Shown in pieces: positions 1 to 9,800 of a DNA stretch of 64,000 nt. Position 1 is the stretch's first letter. Each line of letters starts with the position of its first letter. A program made the translations under genes and the position numbers. This DNA is from Aphodosoma sp045600865. GTDB lineage: Bacteria > Bacteroidota > Bacteroidia > Bacteroidales > Paludibacteraceae. The DNA is taken from the NCBI GenBank assembly GCA_045600865.1, contig JAZRYS010000261.1:7150-71149 (forward strand), given 5' to 3'. The notes under the pieces were generated by a model. That model searched no databases. It saw nothing but the letters and a program-made list of their open reading frames with translations, and was not told the DNA's origin.

Positions 1-1806
1 GAAGACTGTAGTGCCGACTACGTAAAATGCAGGGGCGTCCGCCTCGACATTCTCGACATCATCAATCACAGGAGCCTCCTCGCATATTGCCTCGACCGTC
101 AGGTCATCCCTTACCACAAACACACGTGGGTTGTATTCATTATTGTCGCTCCATTTGACAAAGCGGTAGCCATCATCTATATTTACAGCCAAAGTGGCAA
201 TATCCAAATATTGGTATGTTCCATTTCCCGTCACTGTACCATGCTGGCATGTGCCATAAATACGTAAACTGTCAATATCATACACAGCATTCATAGTAAT
301 ATCGCCCTGAAGAACAAATGAACGGGTAGAATCTGTCACACCATCTTCCCATTCAACAAACCTTGCATGTTCATCAGAATGGGCTGTTATAGTGACTAAC
401 GTACCATAATCATATTCGCCTATGCCTTCAATCAAACAACTATTGCTTGAAACTGTATGTCTGTCTATTTCGAATATGGCTGTTAATGTCATATCATTTT
501 GCACCATAATCGTTCTTGGATTTGATGTTTCGCCATCGGACCAACACACAAAATGACAATGATTTTTCGGTGTGGCAATCAATGTTGTCGTTTCGTTATG
601 ATAAAAAAGTCCAGAGCCACTCACACTACCCCTATCTGAATCATTGGCATTAATGATTACGGAATGACGTTCTATATAGTATGTAGTATTCACGGATGGT
701 GTACTATGCATGTTACCACTTGTACCCACGAACATATCAGTCAAGGCATTTGTCACAGTACTCGTTGCTAGAATTATCCATTGATCACCAGATCCGGAGG
801 TGTTGACAACTAATGAAGTACAATTTTTGAACATTTCTTCATAGCAATACGCAGCCAGAGTAGTAGCAGGTAATATCGGCAATGTTTTGATAGATACGCA
901 ACCCTTGAACATACTTTCATAGCAACTATTTGCTAAAGTGGTGGCTGGCAACGATGGCGCAGTAGCGAGAGACGTACAACCTTCGAACATACTTTCATAG
1001 CAATTATTTGCTAAAGTGGTAGCAGGCAACGATGGCGCAGTAGTGAGGGACGTACAACCTTCGAACATACTTTTATAACAACGCCAATCCAAAGTTGTGG
1101 CAGGTAATGATGATGCAAAAATAAGGGACTCGCACCCCCAAAACATACCATTATAACAATCTTCCGCCAAAGTAGTAGCACGCAAAAATGGAGCTGTTAT
1201 GAGGGACTTGCAATCATTGAACATATTTTCGTAGCAACCACAAGCCATGATAGTGGCAAGCAATGATGGTGCAGAAGTAAGGGTCTCGCAACCTAAAAAC
1301 ATACCCTCATAGCAATGTTCTGCCACGTTGGTGGCCGGCAACTCTGGTGCTACTGTGAGCAACTTGCAATTCCAAAACATATATGCAAATGCATAAGATT
1401 GAAGAGGCAAATCAGGACAACTTGGTCCATAAAGAGACATTATATTACCTGAGCCCTCTACTATTCCACCGTCTGAACTGAAAAAACTAAAATTCGAACT
1501 ATTCACAATAGACGTTCCAAATGCAGTTGCTTCCGTCTGATTTGATGCTGCACGGAAATAGACACTCTGATTGGCATTAATCGTTACGTTTTTATTAGAA
1601 GTATATGTTGACCAACTTGAACCATTTGTCGAATATTGTATAGTATGCGAGACATTTCTGATGTCAAACTTCACTGTTACACTACCGTTCCTTGCTGTGA
1701 AACAGAGTGGAGAATTGTCTGCAGAGATTTTGCCAAATGGAACAAAGAGAGCCGAACACAATATCAAAACTGCGGTCAACCTTATGAAAAAACTATTAGC
1801 ATTCAT
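1..1806 (-). CDS. BspA-like leucine-rich-repeat surface protein, partial (C-terminus beyond left edge)
   Basis: The frame is open from an ATG at 1806 to the window edge (602 codons), so the C-terminus is missing. A hydrophobic signal-like segment (residues about 5-20) is followed by a short beta-rich region. From about residue 140 to 335 there are about eight repeats of roughly 24 residues with a core like ANNCYESMFEGCTSL then PSLPATTL, the BspA-type leucine-rich repeat. From about 380 to 585 three domains of about 70 residues carry GxxxGxGxY and F-x2-W-x-D-G motifs, resembling the divergent InlB B-repeat. Proteins of this build are usually exported surface proteins that bind host or matrix ligands. 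The ligand here is unknown, and whether a T9SS tail follows cannot be seen. No promoter is visible directly upstream; it may be read from the promoter near 2078, through the AAA-ATPase remnants. Confidence 0.85.
   Translation of the reverse strand, partial: MNANSFFIRLTAVLILCSALFVPFGKISADNSPLCFTARNGSVTVKFDIRNVSHTIQYSTNGSSWSTYTSNKNVTINANQSVYFRAASNQTEATAFGTSIVNSSNFSFFSSDGGIVEGSGNIMSLYGPSCPDLPLQSYAFAYMFWNCKLLTVAPELPATNVAEHCYEGMFLGCETLTSAPSLLATIMACGCYENMFNDCKSLITAPFLRATTLAEDCYNGMFWGCESLIFASSLPATTLDWRCYKSMFEGCTSLTTAPSLPATTLANNCYESMFEGCTSLATAPSLPATTLANSCYESMFKGCVSIKTLPILPATTLAAYCYEEMFKNCTSLVVNTSGSGDQWIILATSTVTNALTDMFVGTSGNMHSTPSVNTTYYIERHSVIINANDSDRGSVSGSGLFYHNETTTLIATPKNHCHFVCWSDGETSNPRTIMVQNDMTLTAIFEIDRHTVSSNSCLIEGIGEYDYGTLVTITAHSDEHARFVEWEDGVTDSTRSFVLQGDITMNAVYDIDSLRIYGTCQHGTVTGNGTYQYLDIATLAVNIDDGYRFVKWSDNNEYNPRVFVVRDDLTVEAICEEAPVIDDVENVEADAPAFYVVGTTVF
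890..1105 (-). repeat. 72-bp in-frame tandem repeats inside the BspA-like gene
   Basis: Three consecutive 72-bp units encoding the 24-residue LRR are almost identical in DNA, for example around 905-975 and 977-1047, while units further from the centre have diverged. Near-identical units point to recent slippage or unequal recombination, so repeat number may vary between strains. Confidence 0.7.
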
Positions 1807-1817
1807 ATCTCATTCGA

Positions 1818-1892
1818 TTATCCAAACAACAAATCCAACTTTCTGCGCATCTCTTCTGGAACGCTTGAAACATTGTCTTTCAGATTACTCAT
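1818..1892 (-). pseudogene. 24-codon remnant downstream of the AAA-ATPase remnant
   Basis: An ATG at 1892 overlaps the TGA of the preceding remnant in the ATGA manner of coupled genes. It reads MSNLKDNVSS and stops after 24 codons at 1818. That opening resembles the N-terminus of DUF4435 (TOPRIM-like) proteins, which in many Bacteroidetes are encoded directly after an AAA ATPase, as in PARIS-type defence pairs. This identity is an inference from about ten residues and from the context. Confidence 0.35.
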
Positions 1893-2059
1893 TCCTGCAC
1901 GGTCATTATGTCAGACACATTCGTAATCATTTGTTCCCAGCCATCCATCACCACTCCAGGCGAGTGTGTGGCTATAATCACCTGGGCATTAGGATTCAGA
2001 TTCCATAAAAAACCATACTTTCCGTACAATCGTCTTATTTCAAATTTCTCAATTTTCAT
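1889..2059 (-). pseudogene. AAA-ATPase gene collapsed by internal deletion (N- and C-terminal ends joined)
   Basis: This 56-codon frame starts MKIEKFEIRRLYGKY, the usual first strand of OLD/AAA_15-type ATPases, and within 25 residues continues as VIIATHSPGVVMDGW, the H-loop region normally found near the C-terminus. Walker A, the middle of the domain and Walker B are missing. The most economical reading is an in-frame deletion of some 300-400 codons. It has its own good promoter (2078-2109), so it is probably still transcribed. A functional mini-protein is unlikely because no nucleotide-binding site remains. Confidence 0.7.
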
Positions 2060-2077
2060 ATCATATCAAATTTCGCT

Positions 2078-2109
2078 GCAAAGGTACAACATATTTTCCA
2101 TTCCGCAAA
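2078..2109 (-). promoter_or_regulatory. Bacteroidetes-type promoter for the AAA-ATPase remnant
   Basis: On the minus strand TTTG (2106-2109) and TACCTTTGC (2078-2086) are separated by 19 nt, matching the -33/-7 consensus. The predicted start is about 15-20 nt before the ATG at 2059. Confidence 0.75.
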
Positions 2110-2150
2110 ATATTATCCTGTTTTTCTCTCAAACGGCACAAAAACAACCA

Positions 2151-2175
2151 AAAACCTGTCTGGAAGGCAGGTTTT
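2151..2175 (-). terminator. Secondary hairpin, possible backup terminator
   Basis: The 8-bp stem AAAACCTG/CAGGTTTT has a 9-nt loop and, on the minus strand, is followed by further T-rich sequence. It lies beyond the main terminator of the OmpA-family gene and just before the next promoter. Confidence 0.45.
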
Positions 2176-2208
2176 AACATTTGGTGCCGAGAGTCTGCAT
2201 GGAACAAT

Positions 2209-2243
2209 AAAAATGCTTGCGGCTGTAAACACAGTCGCAAGCA
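2209..2243 (-). terminator. Terminator of the YDG-protein/OmpA operon
   Basis: A 13-bp stem (TGCTTGCGGCTGT with ACAGTCGCAAGCA, one G-U type position) is followed on the minus strand by TTTTT. It lies about 50 nt past the stop codon of the OmpA-family gene. Confidence 0.7.
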
Positions 2244-2292
2244 CCGAAAAAAAAACCATTTAGTCATCCACGCTCACGCGTGAATCTTTCTA

Positions 2293-3849
2293 TCATCTCT
2301 CCTGAATATCAATCTCCGCTCTACGGTTGAGTCTCTTTCCTTCCTCTGTGCTATTCGTTGCCACAGGGTCGGTATCACCACGGCTGACAGGAATGATTCT
2401 GTCTCCATCTGCACCATATTTCATCAGCACTTTCTTCATAGCCTCAGCACGTCTCTGTCCGTAGATAATGTTCATATCAGCTGTTCCTGTATTATCAGCA
2501 TGGCCAAATACCGTAACCCAAATATTAGGATTTTCCTTCATCAATTCGGCCAGTCTGCGCAATGCGTCTTCCGATTCTTTGTCAATATATGGGAAGTCTT
2601 GTGCAGAATCAAAGTGGGCAATACTGTTGATGTGGTCAGAGATACGTTTACGTTCCAGGATTTCCTGCTGCTTGCGTTGCAAAGAATCGTGTTCTGCACG
2701 CAACCTTGCCAATTCATCCTGGACGGCCTGTTTTGCACCGCTCTCCATTCTCAGACGGTTTGCTGCTGCCAGCGAGTCTTCTGCTGCCATAGCAGCCAGT
2801 CTTTTCAGTCTTTCAGCATCTGCTATTGAATCTGCGAGATATTTAGCTCTCAAAGAGTCGAGTGCCGCCTTATCACGTTTTCCCTGAGCCAACTTCTTTT
2901 CAAGCTGTTTTCTTTCCTCAATAGCATTGTCCAATCTGAATCTGAAGCCCAACTTGGCTCCTACATAGAGAGGATTAACCTTCGACACACGGTCTGACTT
3001 GAAACTTCCTGCATATTCAAAATTATATGCGCCATCCAGGGTTTCTGGTTCAACATCAACCACCTGAGCCAAAAGACTACTTGATGGCGTTATGCTGTTC
3101 AAAAAATGGTATTCTGCATATAATCCGAAGTATATGTCAGATTTGAGCGAAATATGGTGTATGAATCCCAGATCCGCACACACGCCAAGGTTGAAGTTTT
3201 TAAAGACATCCTTCTTGTTTTCAGCAGAAGTATATGTTTCGAAATGGTGGCCAACGTTTCTATACTCAACGCCTGTTGCCAGTCCGTAACCACTAACTTC
3301 AGCCTCTTTCCCCGTAGATGACATTGAACCATAAACAGGGAATGCGAGAACGATACCTGGATTGAAAGCAAAAGACCATGTATTAGCAAACCTGTGTCTA
3401 TACATCAACTTGACAGGCACTTCGACCGTCACCATTGCCTGACGTTCTTTCCAATCTCTAAATTCATATTTCTCGGTATAAGGCTCATTGCTTACGAAAA
3501 TGGCATCACGATGACGTAACCCTTCGATTTCATATTGATAATTATATAGTGAGGAAGAGTTGAAAATCACACCTTGTATGCCCACACTCAAGCCCCAAGA
3601 AGGTTTGAACATCACCTGATAAGCCAGATGCAACGATCCACCACCACCGCCATTCCATACGCCATCTACAGGTTTGTACAGCAACGTGCTGAATCCACCT
3701 CCGAACGAGAAGGCAAAACATTGAGCAATCGTAGAGTCAGCCAATTCAATATTTCTTTGCTTCATGCTGTCACTCTTCGCCTTATCCACTGCTGCTGCAT
3801 CCGTTGCAATTAATGCAGCAGCCAAAAATATTAGAAACAACTTTCTCAT
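2293..3849 (-). CDS. OmpA-family outer-membrane protein with N-terminal barrel-like domain
   Basis: The protein has 518 residues. A signal peptide (about 1-20, ending in DAAA) precedes a region of alternating beta strands (about 45-305) typical of Bacteroidetes outer-membrane barrels. A charged coiled coil (about 310-400) follows, then an OmpA C-terminal peptidoglycan-binding domain (about 405-515) with VTVFGHADNTG and the NRRAEI ending. It would span the outer membrane and hold peptidoglycan through the OmpA domain. The start codon lies one base after the stop of the giant YDG-repeat gene, so the two are co-transcribed and probably translationally coupled. That suggests a role in anchoring or surface display of the YDG protein, which is an inference. 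Terminators follow at 2209-2243 and 2151-2175. Confidence 0.9.
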   Translation of the reverse strand: MRKLFLIFLAAALIATDAAAVDKAKSDSMKQRNIELADSTIAQCFAFSFGGGFSTLLYKPVDGVWNGGGGGSLHLAYQVMFKPSWGLSVGIQGVIFNSSSLYNYQYEIEGLRHRDAIFVSNEPYTEKYEFRDWKERQAMVTVEVPVKLMYRHRFANTWSFAFNPGIVLAFPVYGSMSSTGKEAEVSGYGLATGVEYRNVGHHFETYTSAENKKDVFKNFNLGVCADLGFIHHISLKSDIYFGLYAEYHFLNSITPSSSLLAQVVDVEPETLDGAYNFEYAGSFKSDRVSKVNPLYVGAKLGFRFRLDNAIEERKQLEKKLAQGKRDKAALDSLRAKYLADSIADAERLKRLAAMAAEDSLAAANRLRMESGAKQAVQDELARLRAEHDSLQRKQQEILERKRISDHINSIAHFDSAQDFPYIDKESEDALRRLAELMKENPNIWVTVFGHADNTGTADMNIIYGQRRAEAMKKVLMKYGADGDRIIPVSRGDTDPVATNSTEEGKRLNRRAEIDIQER

Positions 3850-3850
3850 A

Positions 3851-6800
3851 TTACTTCTTGATTACCTTGATTTGCATATCATCAACTATCATTGTATAAA
3901 CTCCAGGCACATAGCCGTCCATGTTGAAGTCCATGACATCGCCCGTAAACTCTTCAGTCTGAACAGTATTACCCATTGCATTCACCACATTGAGCGTGTG
4001 AGCTTTATCCTCAAAATTCTCAATCTTCAGTGTAACATGGTCTTGTACTGGGTTAGGGTAAGCCATGATACGCTTGTCGTTGTTTTCTCCGCGCACAAAT
4101 AATGGCGAGTCGCATGTACGCTCCTCAGAAGGAGTTCCCATGTTGACCACACAATAGTAAACTCCGTCGAGGCCACCGTCCTCTTTGTAGTATGGCAGCG
4201 TTGCTCCTGGAATAAGATCGCCATTCTTGTACCACTGGTATGTAGAGAATGTATCGCCTTCATGTGTCAGAACAAGAGAAATAACGTCACTGAACATTTT
4301 AGTCAGGTATGCGTCTGCCGACATGTTCACCCTAATCTCGAATGTGTCAGAACACAATCCAGTCATAATATCGTCGCGTTGCTGGACGGCATTACGCATG
4401 GTAACAATGCCCTGATAAACGCCATGTACATCATCACGAGGGTCAATAGGGAACGAAATCGTATTGTCACCATTCAGCGGTGTCCATGCAGAATCTGTAA
4501 ACAGAGACTTAGCCTCGCCAAGGAATTCCAGACGGTATTCCACAGGATCACCACTGAGAACATTGTAACCAATGGTCACCTTATCATCCTTGCAATACGA
4601 AATTGCATCAGAGATGAACTTCATTCCATTTGCCTGTTCCTTCAATGCGATTGTATCGAAGATTATGCCGGCAGTAGAATAGAGCATGGAATCAGGAACG
4701 ATATAATTTAGTGCATCAGTTCCGTATGTCGAGAAGTATGCCTTGATAGTCTTGCCTGTTCGAGGAAGCGAATCGTTGTACGTTGCATTAGTGAGCACAT
4801 ATACCTGGTCGCCTGCATAGACGTTCAGAGGATTTGCCTTGCCAAGAACGTTTGCAACGGAATTTCCGTCATACATCTTCCACTCATCAACAATTGGGTC
4901 TGATATGTTCAGTGGTGCAGCTACGATAGCACCAGGGCATATAGTACTGGATGGAGACTGGTATTTGTAATAGTCATTTCCACTCAACATATAATGTATC
5001 GTGATTGTACGGGCACCTACATTCTTTGAATCGTAATATGCCATTATATTCAACTGAACATCGTCTTCTCCCACAATGCAGGATGGGTCAAGGGTAAGGA
5101 CAGCATTGACACCAGTCGTTGCATCGTAAACCTTTACAGAATCTATGACAGACTTGACAAACGAAATATCAATCAGTTTAGGACTTACCACCACATTCTG
5201 CTGCAAAGTGTCCTTCTCGTTGGCAATGCAGTAGTTTCCATTATCTGAACCAACAAGATAGTAGCTGACTGCAACCTCTGTTATCACTCCATACGTCTCG
5301 CCAACAAGCAATGCGTCAGCCTTAACAGCCACACTGTCGCCTGCGATGAAGTCTGGCGACGAGCCTTCGCTGATGATGTTTATGTCGCTTGTGCCATCGT
5401 AAACCTTTGTAGAGTCAACTTTTGTGCCAACTACAGAGACAGGCTTGCAAGTAATCGTACCATACGTAGTGATATCTTCAGGCACAATATAGTTAGCCGT
5501 ATCTCCACTCAGGAGATAGTGAACTGTTATAGGGTTATTGCCAACATTCTTGTCTGTATAGTTTGCGTATGCAGTAACCGAAACATTGTCGTTGTTGAAT
5601 ACAGGAATCACGCCATTGACAGAGACATTTGCAATATTGTTGCCATCATATACTTTAGTCGTGTCAAGGGTCATGTCTGAAACGAACAGCTGTCTCTTGA
5701 GAATAGAACCCATTACAGTTATCACGCTGTCTTGTGGTTTGATATAATTGGTTGCATCATCGCCCACAATAGAATATACTACGTTAATGATTTTGTTGTC
5801 ACCTGCCGTTACGCTACCGTATGCAGCAACTGCATTAACAAACACCTCATCATCAGCAGCAACTTCCAACAGTGTGCCGCTTGTCTGTACGTTGGCAAAA
5901 TCAGTTCCGTCATATTGCTTAACAGTATCAACCACCGTTCCAGTAACATGGAGTTGTTTGCGAGTGATGTCTGCAGCAAGAGTTGTGTCGGCTACAATGT
6001 AGTTTCCGCTCTTGGTGCCTGTCAGTGTATAGTGGACGCTCACTGGTTTTGCTGTACCGACATTGACGTCATCATAATGAGCGTGAACATTAAAGCCGAC
6101 ATTGCCGCTGTCTGGTGTACAAACGCCAACGAGATCACCAGGATATATAATGGATATTGTATCCAGCTTGTCGTAGCCTTTAGAAGGAGTGACATTGGTT
6201 CCTGTCACAGAAAGATTCTTAGGGGTGATGTTAGCTTGCAAAACCACGCCATCAGGTGTCTCGAAGTTATAGGCATTTGGTCCAGAGATAGAGTAAGTGA
6301 CGTACACAGGAATTGCATTTGCCACATTCTCGTCAGAATAGGTTGCCGAAGCACTCAGGAAGATACCATCCATACCAAATCCATACAACACACCGGCATC
6401 TCTAACCCAGACATTGCGAGTTCCGTCATATACCTTGGTAGAATCAATAACAGTACCGACTACGTATGGCTTCACAGGAACAATCTCACCTCCGGCATTG
6501 TCAACGCTGTCGATGTTTGTAATGAAATAGTTTGTGGTATCACCTATAAAGTCAAAATGATATATCACGTTACGTATGCCCACATTCTTGTTATCAAACA
6601 TGGCAGTCGCAACAACACCTACATTCTCGCCTTCAACCAATCCTGCAATGTATCCGGCATATACGACTTCTACATCTGTAGAATCATTAAATGGACGCAC
6701 GTCATTAGCAACAGTTCCGACAACAGCAACCGGCTTTTTGAGTATGTCTGCATATAAGATTACGTTAGCAGAATCGCCAAGGTAATAGTTGGTCGATTGA

Positions 6801-9800
6801 GGACCGGACAATGCGTATGTTACAACTACCGGATGACAACCAACGTTTTTCTTGCTGAAGAATGCATCAGCAGAAATCACAACTGTATCATTTCCTATCT
6901 TGGCATTAAGCATAGCATTCGAGAGGTCAACAGTTGCATCGTATGTACCGTCATAATACTTGTCGTTTGCCACACTTCCCACAACATAAATAGCCTTAGG
7001 AGTAATGACGGCATCCCATATAGTGTCAGGTTTAGGTGTCTCGTAATAGCCCTTGCCTGTGCCTTCCAGTTCGTATGTTATGACAATAATCTTGCCATAG
7101 CCTGCCTCTGGAGTCTCATATTTTGGATGAGCAATCACTGTCACGGACGGATCATTGTTTATTGTTCCGTCAGCTATTACTTCAACAGTCGTTGTTCCGT
7201 CATATTCCTTAGATGTTTTAACCTCTGTTCCTTCAACTCGTGCCGAAGTGTTCTTGTATATCTCGCCATCATATATTGCCTCGTAATTGTCAGGTGCAAT
7301 ATAGTTTACGGCATCTTCACCAGTTATGCTGTATGCAACAATAATCTGTTTGCCAGTTGCCACTTTCTCGTTGTTATATGTTGCAACCGCATGCAAATCA
7401 ATATTTGTATATGGTTCTACAAGATTTACGAGCAGATCTGATGAGACTGAAACATTTGCTTTATTAGTACGGTCATACTCTTTTCTCTTGACAACATCAG
7501 GAACACCTGCCACAAGCTTGAGTGGACGTATGTTTGCTGTAGAATATGTAGCGTCAGGAACAATATAATTGTCCTTGTCAACACCAGTGACGTAATAAGT
7601 CACTTTAACCTGCTTGCCAGTGGTGTCTGCAATTGCATCATTGAAATGGCCTTCTGCATTAACGACTGCGTCATCGCCTGCTACGACACCAACAACCTGA
7701 GGCTCATTTGTTGACAATGGAGCAATATTTGTTCCATCGAAATATCTGTCGCTGGCCGTAGGTTCCTGCATGAGCAATATCGGCTTAGGGTCTATTACTC
7801 CAATATCATATAATGTGTCGTTTTTAGGAGCATCGTAATTGTCACTGTCATCACCAATAAGTTCGTAGTGAATGATAATCATCTTGCCATCGCCTGCGTT
7901 CTTGTCCTCATAATAGACAGTAGTTTTAAGAGCGACAACATCATCAGGGTCTGCGAGTCCACTTATCTGACCATCGCCACCTTCTGGCACGTCAATAGAA
8001 TCTGTTCCATCGTATGTCTTTTCAGGATTGAATATGACAGTAGAAACATCAACTGAAATTGTCGTAGCCTTGGTTATCCTACCATCCCTTACTATATAAT
8101 CGTCAGGTGCAATATAGTTTATCGCATCATTGCCCGAAATAGTATATGACACAGTAATAAGTTTGCCGGAACCCTCATTTTCGTTGTCGTATGATGCCGT
8201 TGCACCTAATGTGACTTTTTCGAAATCTTTCACCATGTTAGTCAGAGATCCTGCACTTACGGCAGCATTGGCATTGCCATCATAAACCTTTGCCTTGGTG
8301 ATAGACGGAGCAGATGCTTTCAGTTTCTTAGGACGGATAGTTGCAGTGTCATGAACATCGTTAGGGGTAACATAGTTGTTGACCGTCACAGGATTGCCTG
8401 TCAGCTCAAAACTGATACGGACATCCTTGCCGTGTCCTGCTGTCACATCAGCGAACTTTCCTGACGCACTGACGGAAATCTTGCCGTTATCGCAGGCAAG
8501 AACATCTGTGAGAGTCACTGAACCTGACAAGACAACATCATCAGTGCCATTGAAATCTTTGTCTGAAGGCGTCAGATCCTGCTGCAATCTCAATGCACGA
8601 GGGGTAATTACACCAGTATTCACCGTGACGCTCTTAGGTGTGCTGTAATTATCCTTGTCTGGACCGACTAATTCATATTCAATGATAATTGTCTTGCTTT
8701 CACCTGCATTGGCATTGTCGTAATGAGCCCTGGTTATCAACGTGACATCATCATCTTTGTCAATACCAATCAAATTTCCAGAACTGATAATGTGAATGGT
8801 GTCAGTGCCATCATAAACCTTTTCAGTATCAAAAACAATGCTTTCAAAATCAACGACCACATCATCCGATGCTGTTATCGCACCATTATTGACAGTATAG
8901 TTATTTGGCTTGATATAGTTTACTGCATCTTTCCCAACAATTGAATATACAACAGTAATGGTTTTCCCAGTTCCAACGTTAGGATTGTCATACTGGCCAT
9001 TAGCCGTAAAGGTGAAATCAGTGAACCCATCAACGGCATTCTGCAAAGTGCCTGGAACAACTGTTGCAATTCTGTTGCCATCATAGCTTTTGGACAGAGT
9101 GATGTCTGGAGTGCTTGCAACCAGCTGCAATGGGGTGATGTAAGCAGAATCAGTCGAGGAATTAGGAGTGCTGTAATTGAAGGCATCATCACCTGTCAAT
9201 GAATAACTGATTGTCACTTTCCTCTTCTTGGTCAGATCCACAGTCGGTTTCTCGAAACGTCCAGTTGCCAAGATGTCCACATCATCCTTGACACCGCCTC
9301 TTGTCACCACGCCAGAGACAACAATCGTTCCGACCAACTGCGCAACAGAATCGCCATCAAACATTTTGTCAACTGCTTTTGGAGCTTGTACTATTTCCAA
9401 TTTCTTAGCGGTAATGACACCAGTATATAATGTCTCCGGTTCTGGAGTCGCATAATAATCCTTGCCCGGGCCTTCCAGTGAATATTCGATAATAACCATT
9501 TTCCCATCACCGACATTGGCATTGCCGTATCTTGCAGTGGTTACAAGTGTTACATCTCCATATCCACCAATCAGAGTACCTGGGTCATTCACATGAATAG
9601 TATCTGTACCATCGTATGTTTTCTTATTCTGGAAGTTAACGCTGCCTGTTTCGACAGACAATACATCATTCACATATATCTCGCCATCTGTTCTGGTGAA
9701 ATTAGAAGGGGCAGAATAATTTCCTGCATGATCACCTTTAATCCTGTAAGCCACCGTAATACGCTTATTCGTACCCACCATAGCATCATCATATTTAGAA

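Noticed and set aside
890..1400. 72-bp repeats as a CRISPR or intergenic repeat
   Set aside because: They are in frame and encode LRR units without interruption.
5732..6757. 341-codon plus-strand frame within the YDG gene
   Set aside because: It is antisense to the repeat gene with odd composition (Cys, Ile, His rich). Regular repeats and biased codons create such shadows; several similar frames occur along the gene.
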